The position numbers and the translations under genes were made by a program. 64,000 bases of DNA from Fasciola hepatica (Eukaryota > Platyhelminthes > Trematoda > Plagiorchiida > Fasciolidae), in the NCBI GenBank assembly GCA_948099385.1, contig CANUEZ040000182.1, positions 22,135,501-22,199,500 of the forward strand, given 5' to 3'. The notes beneath the pieces are model-generated. The model did no database searches. It was given only the letters and a program-made list of their open reading frames with translations, and was not told the origin of the DNA. Positions within the stretch are counted from its first letter, which is position 1. The number at the start of each line of letters is the position of its first letter. This document shows positions 10,696 through 23,999 of the stretch, piece by piece.

Positions 10696-12612
10696 GTAAG
10701 TGGTTGGCCCGAAGTTTCCAGTTTTAAATCTAGACACTGTCAAATATGGACCATTACTGAAATTCTGGGGTAAAGTTTGTCACAGAAAGTTATCAGCACG
10801 GTGTGTGTATTGCAGAGAGAAAAAGCAACAATGTACACTGTTTTGGAGAACACGGTTTTACCTAGCGAGTGAATCACAAATACGTGGTTGATGTTATATT
10901 CACCAAAGAAAGGATTTTGGTTTATTTTGGATCAACAGCTCTGAAATCATAGTCATATGAGCTTGGTACAGTAAACACAACGTTTTGTTTCGCTGCCAAG
11001 GAGAAGGTTCCTCTCAAAACGAGAAACTTTTGATAGATTATTATCTGACGAGAGATGGGAGTGTGATAGTCTTTCACATTCGTGCCTCTGTGATGCATTG
11101 CGTAATCATTCCCTCAGAATGGTAACGAATTTACTGGCATTGCTTATGCAAGATATCGGTAAATTATGAGTGAAAACCAGCGCATTCGACTTGGGTAATG
11201 ATATACTCCGTATTACGATAAAAAGAGAAGGTCAGAAGAGCAACAGATTCATCTAATGAGAAGGTTTCCTAGTAAATCCATACGAATCATTGTGAAGAAG
11301 TGAAACAAGTTAGTTGTGTTTGCATTTAGCTAGTCCAAAGCCAGCACAGGGTGGGTATTAATGATAATCACCTAATGCGTAGGAATTCAAAAAGAATCAC
11401 AAATCAAGTTGACTATAATGAGAATGAAGGGGATCACATAAAAGTGAAATGTGATAAGGTATCATCAGAGAAACTCATTCTAGTAGATTTGACATCGCAA
11501 AATTCCATACGTCCGTTTGTATGAGTTGCATTCAACCATGGTGAACCTTGCTGGGGAAACAATATCAGTACCTCGAGCGACACACATTACGATAACTTTA
11601 GGGAGTAGAATTTTCCACTGTCAGAGGTTTATTTTCAGAAAAAGTCGCAATACATTGGTTACATTGTAGTCTTGCCAACAGTTAACTATTTGTCAAATGA
11701 CATCAGTTTCGGCGTTCATGATTGCTGCATAACAGTTCGGGTTCAAATGCAGTTGTAGATATTTTCTCAATACCAAAGAAAGAAAACAATGTGGCTTCTT
11801 CATCTTGAAAAAAGCTACAACAGTGCTTGAAAAGGAACACAAGGGAACTAATGTTCTCATGACCTGGTTAGTAGACTGCATGTCTAAATGGTTGAAATGA
11901 CCCACGGAGAATGACTGCCGGACAACATTCTAATACCTAGGAAGCGTGTATATCTTGCAAGTTATAAAATGATTTTATAAGTAGAGAAATTAATTTTTCA
12001 AATTGTGGTTTGCATTTGGTGGGCCAATGATACTTACGAAATAAAAAAATTATCTTGCTATGTTTGTACTGTCAGGGAGTTCGGAACAGCTTTGTGTTCG
12101 CTGTTCACAAAGTGATCTATGTCGTTGGCATAAAATACTCCTACTGGAGTACAGTGTTTTAATTACGCCATGGATTCATTTGCAAAAACCACGACGTCCA
12201 ACGAATTTCGACCACAGTTTCAGTACTGAGCAAAAGCTTTAGTGAGACCTTCAATCTGATCACCAAAACCCTACCTTTGTTAGAGGTGCAACCAACACAC
12301 GAAAGGTGGTGAATACGGCTAGAAAACAAGTGCGTGTGCTGCTCTGGAATCAAGAAGATCAACTAGGGCAGTTTGCCTTTAATTACACTGTTCCTGGACA
12401 GATGTGAGGATACTCAGAGAAGCCTAATTAATTATTTATTTTTGAGTATCGACGTTGCAAATCCGTTAATGAGGACGGAACTTATGTTCTATTTGCATAT
12501 CGATTATGGCTTACTTACGATAATCATCAGTCGGCATTCTTCTTCCTCCTCTTCTGGACAATATAACTCGTGGAGCTGTGAACAGAATTAGGTTCACACG
12601 AATCGTATGTAG

Positions 12613-12722
12613 GAAAGAAATTACGAAATAGATGAAGAGACCGAAATTTGCGGTCAAATCCCTATAGAGTGCGCAGTTCTAAAGAAATATGAACGGGATA
12701 AGTTAGGAAATACTATCATCAG
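12613..12722 (+). CDS. Candidate coding exon (plus series, exon D)
   Basis: A 110-base open stretch preceded by TATGTAG and ending at ATCAG|GTGAGC. It encodes 36 residues plus two bases of a split codon. The peptide is strongly charged (EIDEETEICG, LKKYERDKLG), which looks more protein-like than most frames in the window. It ends in the phase that the next candidate at 14161 needs. The acceptor lacks a long pyrimidine tract. No domain is recognised. Confidence 0.28.
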
Positions 12723-14160
12723 GTGAGCAGATGGTGACGGACAGAGAGAAACCAAGGGCTCCGAACTAACGTGAATATTGGACATAGCTTCGATTCATGG
12801 TTGAATCACGGTAACAATAAAGTGGCCTCCTTGGTAACCTTAGTGAACATGTATAAAATCAATTGTATCACATTGCTTTATTATCCAGCTTGAAAAAGGA
12901 TATAAATAACTACGCAACCCCTGATCGATAATCCTTGGTTTTCAACCAAAAGTATGAAGAAGTATATTTTCCGAGCTAGAGTTCTGTGTGTTAGAGAAGA
13001 TACGTAATAGATCGCAGTTCATTTCAATAGGCACATAAAACCGAATTGCCCATACGAGATGTAGAATGAAAGAAGTATGAGAACTTCGGGCATGAAGAAG
13101 AACGATACAATAGAAGACAAGAGTGTAACTAACTCAGAAAAAGCTTTGCAAAGATTTATTGAAATTGAGCGTGGAAATTCAACTCGCAGTATCAAGGAAC
13201 TTCTTTGAACTGGTTCATTCCAGATCCCGCGCTATCTATTACAATTTTGTCTTGTATTTATTAAAGAGTTCGTTCGCTTTACATGCACTTTGACCACTAG
13301 TTTCCAGGCCACACTTCCTCTGTCAGCCTTATGCGTTTGAATGACTGAACTTGGTCATCTCGCTAAGATTTTGCACCTTCTCATAGCTATGCTATTCCAT
13401 TTATTCTTCACCCGCACTTGTGTGTGTTTCCCTGCGACCACTGGTTGGTCGAAATTCCATAATAAATAATTTCTTTTGTAAACCACCTGACTCGCTCCGG
13501 CATTGCCTTCTCGAAAGTTTCCTATCTATCGTTTCCTGAATGGTTTGAAGACTTGGATGACTATCTTGATTCTGTGATCAATTCGCCCACAATACGAGGA
13601 GTTATTGTAATTGCTTTGTAGTTTGTCCTATAGCACACGTAGTAAAGAGAGCATGTGTAGTCTGCCTTGGGAAAGATGATCTCAATCTACGGTATAATTA
13701 CATGCATAAATATTTTATCAGAGTTTAGAAAATCGAGCTTTTAAAATGAAGTCATTCCATGAGGTCAACTTTAACATGTCCATAACTATTAACTTTAAAC
13801 TTTAAGGTAACATAAGAGGACAGTTTTAGCTCTATGGAGAAAGAATCTCATAGATGTAGACAAGCACAATAACCGTTGCCCCTCCCACTATCACTCTCAT
13901 TTGGAATGTGGACACAGTGCAAAAGGTGGTTCATAGGATTCGTCAGCCTGAACGATGAATAGTGCCGACTTTAGGCTTCATTCATATTGCTAGCAATGTT
14001 TACAATAATGATGCTTACCCGGGGTTCTCGGTAACTCCTCAGTGGTTGTAGCCTGTGCTGTAAAATGTTCGTAATTTTTGAAAAACAAAAATTTCTAAAT
14101 CACCAAAATCAAAATGCTAAAGATTTACTGTTGTTTCTTTTTCGTTGTTTAAAGTTGAAG

Positions 14161-14428
14161 TAAATTTGCAACCATTCAAGTGGCAAAATCGGAGATTTTG
14201 AAAATAAGGTTTATCGAAAGAGCAAATGCAATCTTTATATTAGAACTTGTTCATACAGTATGTGTCACGTTAAATGCGATGAGGAATTTGGTTACTCGGT
14301 TTTTTTCAATGGCATTGGTTGACTTATGTTGGTTTATTTTAGAACCTAACCGAACGTTCAACATGGTACACCGTGTTGTACATTATCTAACATGTGACCC
14401 AATACAAGAAAACAGGCCGACCGTACAG
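14161..14428 (+). CDS. Candidate coding exon (plus series, exon E)
   Basis: A 268-base open stretch (one leading base plus 89 codons) lies downstream of an excellent pyrimidine tract (GTTTCTTTTTCGTTGTTT) and ends at ACAG|GTTCTT. The single leading base completes the codon split at the end of exon D, so the two join in frame. The peptide has a basic start and a long amphipathic or hydrophobic middle (HTVCVTLNAMRNLVTRFF, MALVDLCWFI). No family is recognised. The weak points are the exact acceptor AG, which lies about eight bases below the best tract, and the modest donor. Confidence 0.28.
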
Positions 14429-16548
14429 GTTCTTACTCAAGTATTATATAATATACCCAAGTGAAGACTAAGAAGCTTGTATTGGTACCTAAGGCTTATA
14501 CTGTTGTAAACGTGTTCACGTAATTCTATTTCATATGGTGTTCTGATATCACATTCAGCAGGCAGTTAAAACTAATAGATGATTAGTTTACATGTAAAAG
14601 GGAGGTTCAAGGTAAGAGAGAGGAGCAGACTGAGTTCTTTCACTCCAATAGCTAACGAAGATAAGAGATGACCAGAGCCAACGTCATTCAATCTAGATTG
14701 CCTGAAATCTAATTGCCTGACAAAATTATGATCACGAGCTTGGTAATCTGAATTGTTATAGACATATGCAGACAAGTTCCAAAGAAATTAGACTGAAGTG
14801 CCTCAATAGACTATGAGGGGAAATAATGCCAATACAGCTTTTGATCGAAATAGGCATGGCGGTAGACCTCTGGATCAGTAGGGATTTAAATCGCAAAGAT
14901 GAGAGAAAACGGATAAGTATGAACACTTCTGTATGATGTACAGATTCACGTAAGAAGTGAGATGGAGTATATCATACAGGGGCAGTTTTTCTAGAATAAT
15001 TACTGGTCTGATGAAGTGAGAATGCTTTTTTAAACTCCTGTGACTTCTGTGCTCTTCGTGGTATCTATGACGTTGCTCCACAAACAAGGTTGGTCGTGAT
15101 TTATTGCAGCCTCAATCAACCTTCGCGATATGATGTGAAAATCCAAAATCATTGGAAGGAGTGTCTCGGGAAATTTTTCTTAAGAGTTGTGGTTTTGCGA
15201 GCCTTTATGAGATAAACTATGCTGGATAAAATAAAAGTTGCCATTTCATAGGAACAGAGGTTATTTTTGGTAAACTTTCTTACGGTGAAATGATGCCCCA
15301 GCCCATGTCTCACATAAGACTGTACATTTTAAGTACGTGGACACATCTATCTAATTTCTGTAAATCATTACAGTGACAGAACCACCAGAAAATCCAATCA
15401 CTCAGTATTTACAATGTTCTGCTGACAGTTTCGATTTGAATAAGATTAGAAATTGGTTCCTTGTATGCAGAGAAGAATTTATTAGTAATTCCCATATAAA
15501 TCGAACACCCTAACGAGGGTTCAAACTTGCACGCCGAAGATTGGTTGTTCCAAGAAAGCCGGATGACTAGGATGGTTCGATAACCACTGTATGTAGTACG
15601 ATGCTGTCTCAGAAGTATCACAAAATAACCTCATCTAATCGAAAGCTAAAATGTATAGGAATACCCGAGAGGTTTTGAACCTCCCGTTTCATTGCAAGCA
15701 ACCGAAGATTATAAACTGATACGCACATGAGAGAAAACGAAAACATCACATTTGGTTGATCAAATCCAGCAACTGAGCGTGTAAAACATTGTGAAGCAAC
15801 CATGGTAAACGAATAATTGAAAAAGCCGACAGTTTGTCCCGATTTGGAGGTACAGAGCTGAAAGCAACTGCTCAATGTTTGAAAGGCGCCATTATGGACA
15901 AGTTGTTTATCCCATCAAATTGCCGGAGTATTTTGGTAAATTAACGGAAAGAAATTGAACACTGCCGCTGGCTGGATGGTTTCAACGGTAGTGAAAGTCT
16001 CGGTATTTTTTAACTCATAGGAATGACGAAGGCTTATGAGGACGGATTTCACCTAAAACAGCAAAATTAGAATACTATTTAAAGTAACATCGCAAAATAA
16101 ACTTTGAGAGCCATTCCGTCATGCAGTCGTGGTAGTCAGTCCATTCTTATCAAAATAAAATGTCAGTCATGTCACAACGGTCTAATTTGTGCTTCAGAAG
16201 TGTGAGCATATGCTCATGTTAGGACAGTCCGCTGAGGAATCACACCAGTGATGTTTTATTTTTTCCATGCGGGTTAGACACATTCGATCTTGAGAACGAC
16301 GACACTGTGGTCGCTTCTGGGTATTTTGATATAGGTAGAATTTACAGATCTGGAGATTACATTTCTCAGAAACTTCTGAAATACTTTATCCGCTCATCTG
16401 ATGGTACTACCTACATTAGTTAGTTCTTATACACTGAATCGGTTGACATTTGACCGGAAGCCTGTGTTGGGACAATTAGTCGTTCGAAAAATTCACGCCT
16501 AACTGTTTTCAAAGTGGTACCTTTGTTGGGAAAACGCCTGATTGAAAT

Positions 16549-16960
16549 ATGTTTGCATCAGATGTTAGGTACACGGACGAGACGGGATATCCGCTTGAAC
16601 TATTCATCTATTGGTACCATATTTTAGAAAGAGCGAAGTCCGAACCGTTTCTAGGAAAGATCGAACTTCCTTCTGTTTTTTACGTGACAGCTGTTGCAAC
16701 CACTTTTGAGAAATGGATTTTGAAGGCAGCTGAAGCTATCTAGGGATGTGCAGATAAGCCCATCCAAAAATCAAACACTTAAACACCGACTGCTACTATT
16801 AGTCAATTCAGCTTGCGTTTACCGAATCATACTCCTCTACGGCTACAATAAGCATATCGCTCAGCAGTCAATCAAGAAACTACGTGAACAAAATGATATT
16901 TACTTGAGTTTATCCACGGCCTGGGCAGTATCAATTCAACTCCATCACATTTACCTATGA
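16549..16960 (+). CDS. Candidate coding stretch in two frames (plus series, F)
   Basis: Two protein-like open frames follow each other almost without a gap: 16549-16743 (contains ETGYPLELFIYWYHILERAK) and 16748-16960 (contains RIILLYGYNKHIAQQSIKKL), one base apart in frame. They could be two exons split by a very short intron (for example a GTGACA donor near 16684 with an AG near 16730), a single exon with an indel, or chance. No domain is recognised. The position downstream of exon E on the same strand is the only context. Confidence 0.2.
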
Positions 16961-19393
16961 CAGATAAGCATCTTCTTCAAAACTTGCAGTTGACAGATGT
17001 GAAGCCTGATGGCTAACACAATTGAAGTACACTGGAATCCAGACTTGTGACCATCCGAAATTGATTCATTCATCATTCACGGGTATGAGTCTGAGTATCA
17101 TTCTTTTGACCCCCCTTGTTACAGTAGTTTGAACTTCGACAATCAAAATGGATTTCTCGTTCTTTTGGTGTGGTTTAATGCCAAAAAGCTCTTCGTTTTT
17201 GGTCCACTAACTTTTCTGGTCTTCATGTACTGGTTTGCAGCCTAATTTGTCTCTTCAATAAGTTTTATTCACCGCGTTTAACCTATAAAATTGTAAATTT
17301 TTTTAATTAAGTAGGTAATCACTTTACTAAAACCCAAGTCACGTGATGGTTTCCAAGTAAAATATATTAACTGTACATCTTAAAATATGACACAATTTGC
17401 GGCCATATCATCGGCCATCATGAGCACATTTAGGAACCGTACTTCTAATTTGACAATATACAATCTTCCTGATTAACCATTGTAATTTGTGGAAATGCAA
17501 TTCTCTCCCAATTACTTACTCGAAGTAGATGCAACAATATTTCTTATGGTGCCTAAAACAAAGCCATACGGAAATCAGATTCATTGAAACTTTAAAAAAT
17601 AGTATTTTTACGGTTTCTAGTTCAGTGTTCAAGCTGGAATAATAGGAGTATCTAAAATTTCGGGTATGCTTTCCAACGGGACAAGAGTATTCAACAGTGC
17701 TAGGTTTCTGTATTCGTCGTGTGCATCACACTGTGTTGCCGAATGTTGAATCAAATCAGCTGCACTTTATGGTAATAAAAACACACTCATCTGGTGTGAT
17801 GGATGTAGATGATGCCACAAAACTTAATGTTTGTCTGAATAGTGTCGAACGTCCTCCTTCCAAACTAGGGATACATTAGAACCTAACAGAGACAAAAGCC
17901 CTGGGAACCGGAATTGATGTATATTTGTGTATACCTCACAACTACTTGCGAGTAGCTTGTGAGATAGATGATAATTGCTTGGTTGACTGCTCTGTGGACT
18001 TAACCTTTCCCTCACTAACAGATTGTCCAATCAACCCTGCAATCGGAAGCACCTTACTCGAGTTTTACTCTCATTAGATCTAATCAGTGGCGTATATCCC
18101 CCGCCAACCTCAGGGTTTGAAGCTGGAGCTTTTCACCTTGAAGAAGTCTGCTTTATCACTTCCCTACCTCGCTCTAGTCCGGGCTGATATGAATCACCAA
18201 GTTAGGTTTGTTCGGGCGTGGACCTCTATGACGCTGTAGGCTTGTGCGCACCCGATTTTTTCTCTGATTTCTAACTTCCATTGGTGCAACTCTTCTTTGT
18301 TGTGCCGACTGTATTACGTATAAAACAACACACACTTTTTAAAACACACCACCAGCGCACAATGTAAAAAAGCTGCCAATGTAGCTCTCTTTCTGGTAAG
18401 GTCTCAATTTCTGATTTGAAGTGGCATGAAGCTGCATCGGCCTGGATCTAACTGTGGGAAGAGAACCATTTTATGAGCTTCAGCGGCTTGGCTTTGCGCT
18501 CGTCTGAACACCATCCCGATTGATTTGACTAACTGCTATCAGATTGAACTGAAATAAACACTCTGACCGATACTGATTTTTGACATTCACATCCCCATAA
18601 CAAGAACCTTGGACAGTTGTGAGATTGTGTCAGACCTCTTGTTTCATTTGTATTTCTATTATACATAACTTTTTGCCTTATCATCTGATCACGCTCCCCT
18701 AACTATCCTAGTTTTCTAGTGTCATCTTAGATAGATTTTACATTGACTTAGTGTGCCATACTGACGGATTAGCGCACTACAATACCAACAACGCGATTGA
18801 GAGAAATATCTGGATGCTCATCGTGATGAACACTAATACCTGTCGATTCCATCTGCAGGTTCCATGTGGTATTCAGTCATGAACACTCTGATCTTTTTGG
18901 GCCCAGTCTGAAATGAAATCCTACGGTCCTTCTTTCCATCTGAGTAGTGCAATTTAGTAGTAATTTCATTTGCCGTGCAAATAAAAGGTTATTGTTCTGT
19001 CGGAGATGATATGAGAAAACGTATTACAAATGAAATTATCAAGCGGGGAAATCGAAGATAGGACTTGAAGTGGGCCTCTTCTTCCATTCAGTTCTTTCAC
19101 CTATTCATGCCATCATGTTACTTCGTGATCCAAGACAAAGTATTTAATGAGCGCGTTGATGTTTATCCTCTAAGGGTGGAGCGCATTTGCTTTTATTAGC
19201 TTACGTATCGTTGCCACTTTGAGTACCGTCCGAAGTCAAATAGTGCAAATATCAACCATCTAAACAAGCTGTCTTTCACGACTCACAAAATCATTGGCTT
19301 CATTATTAAAAATTTTTTATTCAGTTGGGCAGAGCTTATCATTTTCGTTATTGTCTGCATCACGCTTGAGTGAACATGAATATTTAAACTCAC
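16961..19393. other. No gene recognised
   Basis: Anonymous sequence. A tRNA-like B-box string on minus near 18075-18150 (GCTTCAAACCC) is followed by GGATATACGCC and could be a decayed SINE head, but no second clear copy was found. Confidence 0.5.
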
Positions 19394-19512
19394 CAGCAAT
19401 ACGACGGGTATATGTTCTCGGATCATATTTCAACACATAGGACTGCAAGTTCTCTGCGACTAAAATAACAAGGCACATTGTTTTGCACGTCATGAAATCA
19501 GCAAGCCGCATA
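19394..19512 (-). CDS. Candidate coding exon, minus strand
   Basis: On minus this 119-base stretch is flanked by an acceptor ending GATCTTCCAG and a donor GCTG|GTGAGT, both near consensus. Only one of three frames is open (39 codons, one split base at each end). Its trailing base joins in phase with another minus candidate at 15630-15715 (acceptor TGCGTATCAG, donor GATGAG|GTTATT). The peptide has no recognised domain. It lies inside anonymous DNA, and its gene, if real, cannot be extended reliably. Confidence 0.25.
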
Positions 19513-20718
19513 CTGGAAGATCGAAAGAAGTGTCCGCCGAATGCAACAAAGCGACAACGAGTGAGAAAAACCATTAAACACGAAAAACACAGTGCAGTTT
19601 ATTCAATATGACGTTAAAAAGCCAAACAAAATAACCAAGTTTATGAAACAGATTCGAAACTTTATTTCATTGGTTAATAGCATGACAGGAAAACGATAAA
19701 CGTCTACCATCAAATCGGCTTTTGCTAAATGGTTTTAAAATAGTAGGATAATGGAATCTATGGAAACATTCATACGGGACAGATTCCTTTTGACAGCAAA
19801 ATATTGCTACTTAAATCTTCGTTCACAAATGTAAGTGGAGAAACTGGAAAGGGAGAATTTGAATAAACTAAAGATTCTCTCTAGCTGAATGCGAAATATA
19901 CTGGCATTCACTAACGGAGACCTAGTGACTGCTTGCACAACACAATATGATAAAAATCCAGTTTAAACCTCTCATTGGCTTCATGAATCCGTAGAATAGT
20001 TTGGTTTCTTGACGATTATTATGTCAGTGTGAACAGATGGTTGACTAAATTTGCCGCGTCATTCTGCGTAATAAGAATCCGGGATTTTGTCTAAAGCAAT
20101 AAAAAGTCGATGTGAGGTGAAGCAAAATCTATTGGAAAAAGTAAATTGCATTGATGAATAAGTTAATTACAATTGCTTTCAAACTTTCAGGGGCTTTTAT
20201 TTTATTGAAGAACGGAACCTTTAAACTGAAAGTAGTGTATTGTTGGGTTTTGATCTAAATATTCTCATATATACTTTAGTATCCACAATGCTGCACGCCA
20301 TGTACTACTTTTCAGTGAATTCCGGTTAAGCTTCTATGGGTCGTACGAAAGACTGTTAGGCTATCGTTTAACCGTTGATCGAGCCGGTCTTTTTAACAGA
20401 ACTATTGTGCGGGTTGTGGGGTGGGGTGTAGTGTGGTGATATTTTTTGAGCGCGCTTTGCAAAGAGACTCGCGATTTGGTTAATGCCATCGAACTATAAC
20501 GGTGGCAGGATCATCGCCGCGGATGAAAAGCAGCAAATAGTACCGTACAACCACTTTTAATCACTACACAATATTTACCTCCAATCAGGAATTCTTTTAT
20601 TTCTTTCGATTGGACTTTGATGAAATACATGAAGCCATAAAAGTTATTCTAATTGAAATAGAGGGAGGTCCTGTTGTCGACTTTCAGACTACACATTTTC
20701 CGCGACAGTGATCATCGG

Positions 20719-21072
20719 TTAAATTGGATTGGCAGTAGGATCGATGTGCGAAATTTTGACTGCCCTGGTGAGACGTTGTGACTCATCCGGTACGGGACAC
20801 GTAGCAATACGTTTTGGGTGGTTTCCCTCAGAGGCAGAAAACGCGTCACATGAACCAGTAAAGTAGACATGAATATCTAACGGAAAAGTTTGTTGTGGTT
20901 CATTTGCGAACCATTCAAAGAAGAATATCCATTCACACTCTTGAAGCACGACGTTAGATCCCAGTGGCCGAAATACTAATGGGATGTACAGGTACGAAGT
21001 AGGGTGAACCGAGGAGTACCGCGTACGCGTATTTGATGGGAGGCAATAACCACGAAACCAGTCGCTTGCTTC
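20719..21072 (-). CDS. Candidate coding exon, minus strand
   Basis: A 354-base open frame on minus from a possible acceptor (CTTTCCCAG) to a TAA at 20719. The peptide contains TSYLYIPLVFRPLGSNVV and FPLDIHVYFTG, alternating hydrophobic patterns that resemble beta-sandwich repeats in general but match no named family I can defend. It could be a terminal exon or could use an internal donor. The length is within what chance allows. It could follow the candidate at 21373-21515 in phase 0. Confidence 0.2.
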   Translation of the reverse strand, partial: EASDWFRGYCLPSNTRTRYSSVHPTSYLYIPLVFRPLGSNVVLQECEWIFFFEWFANEPQQTFPLDIHVYFTGSCDAFSASEGNHPKRIATCPVPDESQRLTRAVKISHIDPTANPI

Positions 21073-21372
21073 CTGGGAAAGTTTATCTACCAATTTACAT
21101 ACTACTCATTGTATACACGTATTTATGTGTGTATGTATTACATTTCAAATGAACTCACATAGGTGCTTAGCTAAAGCCACGTAATTGTATTATCTGCGCA
21201 GGTTTTTCGGCCAACGGGAAGCATATAGTATGCTGTACTGTAGAAATGTGCTTTTTGATGGCTGAAAAAATCCGTTCCTGACTGTCTAGGAGATCGGATT
21301 CGTGTACTACCTATAATAGTCGAATATATAAAGGGAGTTTTGTGCTAACCTTGGAATTGCCTTTAATTTAAC

Positions 21373-21515
21373 CTGCACCTTGTTGCCACAGAGTCTAATG
21401 TAGAATGAGTCACAAAATGTGATTTCCCCGTGTAAGTTGTCACAGAAAAATGAGACGTGTAATTCGGATGTGATTTGATGGAATGCTTCCATGATGGAAA
21501 CTGATAGTTTTGAAT
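21373..21515 (-). CDS. Candidate coding exon, minus strand
   Basis: On minus: acceptor CGTTTTTGTTCAG, a 143-base open stretch (two bases plus 47 codons) and donor GTGCAG|GTTAAA; an alternative donor, CCAAG|GTTAGC, lies at 21350. The end phase agrees with the start of the candidate at 21072. The peptide is beta-rich in pattern and has no recognised domain. Confidence 0.2.
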
Positions 21516-23458
21516 CTGAACAAAAACGTTCGAAGTACATTTATTGGTTATCAACTGTACGAGGTTATTCTCTCTTATTTTTCAGGTTCAAGTCAACTCA
21601 CACAGTTTATCTGTTTTGGGATGTGGAATAATCAATATGATGAACAGTTTGCATTTTGTTCATCTTGAACAGATACATTACAAAACACGTCGAACCTAGC
21701 CAGTACCGAAATCCGACTGTCATTGTCCGTAAAACATGAAACAAATCTGAGTTGGTTCTTAAGTTAGCTCATTATCGAATTTATAGGTTCACGTCTACCT
21801 AGTAAGATTTGCTATTCTGCAGTTCATGCAAGGTCATTATGTAAATGAGCTCACTTTTCTTTAGTGACTTTTGCAAATTTACTTGGTTTTGTATCATTAT
21901 TACACTGAAACTTTTAAAGTCAAAATAATAATGTTACTAGGAGTGGAATTCTGGCAGCACAAAGCGCAGTGTAACAGTATCAAGATGAGCCCACTTACTG
22001 GATAGGTAATCCAAACTCCCATGCTGCAGCGAGTTTTTAAACACTATCCTTGTTCTTAGCTGCCAAAAGTTTTCATCAGTTCCGTCGTTGATTGATATTT
22101 CATTCTACATCTATTGTCAGTTACTCTACGCGAGTACAATTGTAGCTGAGTGACCAGAAGTAATTTGGACAGATTCACTTCTCCAACAACCCTATTCAAA
22201 TAATGCTCACGTTTGTGCACGCGTGACTGGTGATATACAGTTAACTATGTTCAAAATTCTGAAGTACAGCGTTCTAAATCCTCACTGTCAAAACTGCAGG
22301 AAAACGAAAGAAATATGCAAGCGTCCGACCGCCCAATTACTGTTTTTAACTAGGTATCTGCAAACCTTCATTGAATTATAGAATATTCAATGAAACTTAC
22401 TATCAAAAGCTGTACGAAACAAAATAGAAGAGTTTACTTTGCATAAACGAGAACACTCAGGTACTGGGAATAGTTTATAGGACTAGCACCAAATTCAGAC
22501 GTGGTTCGTTATTCTTTATAATAGGCTTGTTTTCAGCAGTGGTTCATTTGTATGAATGAGAACAGTCTTCATTTAGTGAAAACAAAGTGGCAGTGGATGC
22601 ATAGTGAAACCGAGCCAAAGACTTAAGATGCAGGGATTTGACATATAAGTAGTACTCAAGTTAGCAAGTAAATTAAAACGACTATTTCTCGTAGGATTTT
22701 AATTAGTTGTTTGGCTTGAATTCGTCAAGCAAATAAAACATCAACCAAGGTAAGTGGTAGGTTTGTATGACATTCAGATCTTGAATAACCAGAATCATTG
22801 GGAATACGTACCTCCTTAGCCTCGATGTTTGAAAAGTTATACTAGCCGCATACAAGATTGGTTATATTGGCTGAATAGAAATCCAGCATCCTCTTGAGTA
22901 ATTCACGATGCTGTTGAAAAATATCGATAAACCAACTAGCAGCCTCAGTTGAACTCGATGGATGTGGAACTTGTACACTCATCAAGTGACACGAAATCGG
23001 GAAAGACATTTGCCAGGTACCAAGTTGGATCTACTTTTGCCCCAGTCTACACAGATGCTTGACTATGATTTCACTGTTTTTTGGTTTCAGGCTTTCTACT
23101 GACCTTCATAAGCAGGAAGATTCCACCATCTTGTCTTTCTCACACTTCAGAAACCCCTGCCCGTACGCACATGGTTTGCTTCCCTCTCAGTGGATATTGG
23201 TTTCCACTCGGGTATGGCTCGTATTGGTGACAAGTTGTTATCACGATACACATACTATACGTTCGACTCTGTCTGTCAGCTTGAGTCTTCTCTGTTCAGT
23301 TGAATGATGCGAATTTGTTGATCATCTGCTTAGCGACTCAATAGCTCGCCCTTTCCGGGTCACAAATCTTTCCTTTCTTATATCCAGTCACTTTATTTAC
23401 ACCAGTTTTCGTCACATTAGATTTTACTTGTAAGTGGAAGTGTTTTTAATATGGGCTT

Positions 23459-23815
23459 TCATTTCGTAAAGTTTCTAGGCGTCCTTTGTTTGCATCTATG
23501 AATGCTTCTGGCAGTTTGACTTTCAATATAAAGAATCAAACTAGAATCCGCATTAACAGAAAGCTCTTGGAATAATTCGATGTCGTTAACTGCTGATATG
23601 GAAAACATATTGGGGAAGAAATGTACCCATATAAAAGCTGATGAATCTAGGGATGGAAAATGGATAGACATGGGCATTTGCTTGCAATAAAGAGCAGTAA
23701 TGTCTCGCCACAAGTATGGATTTCCCTGGTATTTCAATTCAATCTGGGCTCTGTTATCAAGGGTTATTTTATGAACTACTATAACTATCATACTGATTAC
23801 TGCAGGCACGTGCAC
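23459..23815 (-). CDS. Open frame, possible minus-strand exon
   Basis: 118 codons open on minus, with a possible acceptor (GTGCCTGCAG) near its start and no strong donor. It contains LDNRAQIELKY and SAFIWVHFFP. It lies upstream of the two minus candidates near 21 kb and could belong to the same gene, but no phase-consistent donor was found. The length alone is compatible with chance. Confidence 0.15.
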   Translation of the reverse strand: MHVPAVISMIVIVVHKITLDNRAQIELKYQGNPYLWRDITALYCKQMPMSIHFPSLDSSAFIWVHFFPNMFSISAVNDIELFQELSVNADSSLILYIESQTARSIHRCKQRTPRNFTK

Positions 23816-23999
23816 AAATGGAGCTCAACGGTCCAGGGTTTACATCTGGATAAATTGTGCAAACCAATGTCCCTGACTTCTTTCATCCAAGTTTGTCTAT
23901 AACTCAAAGATACACCTCTGAAGTAATCAGTTTTCTGTGTGATAGTCTGTCCGAAACAGAATGGGGGTCGGTTAATTCAACTTTCTGGGGATCAAAAGT

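Noticed and set aside
11703..11803. Minus-strand terminal exon (EEATLFSFFGIEK)
   Set aside because: A good acceptor (GTAGCTTTTTTCAAG) and 33 open codons, but no upstream exon in phase and it lies within the plus-strand candidate region; kept only as a note.
13720..13805. Plus-strand terminal exon (SLENRAFKMKSFHEVNF)
   Set aside because: Acceptor TATTTTATCAG and 27 codons to a stop, but its phase does not fit the exon ending at 12722.
20410..20440. G-quadruplex in a G-rich stretch
   Set aside because: Only three runs of three or more G are present; a fourth is missing, so only a weak two-layer structure is possible.
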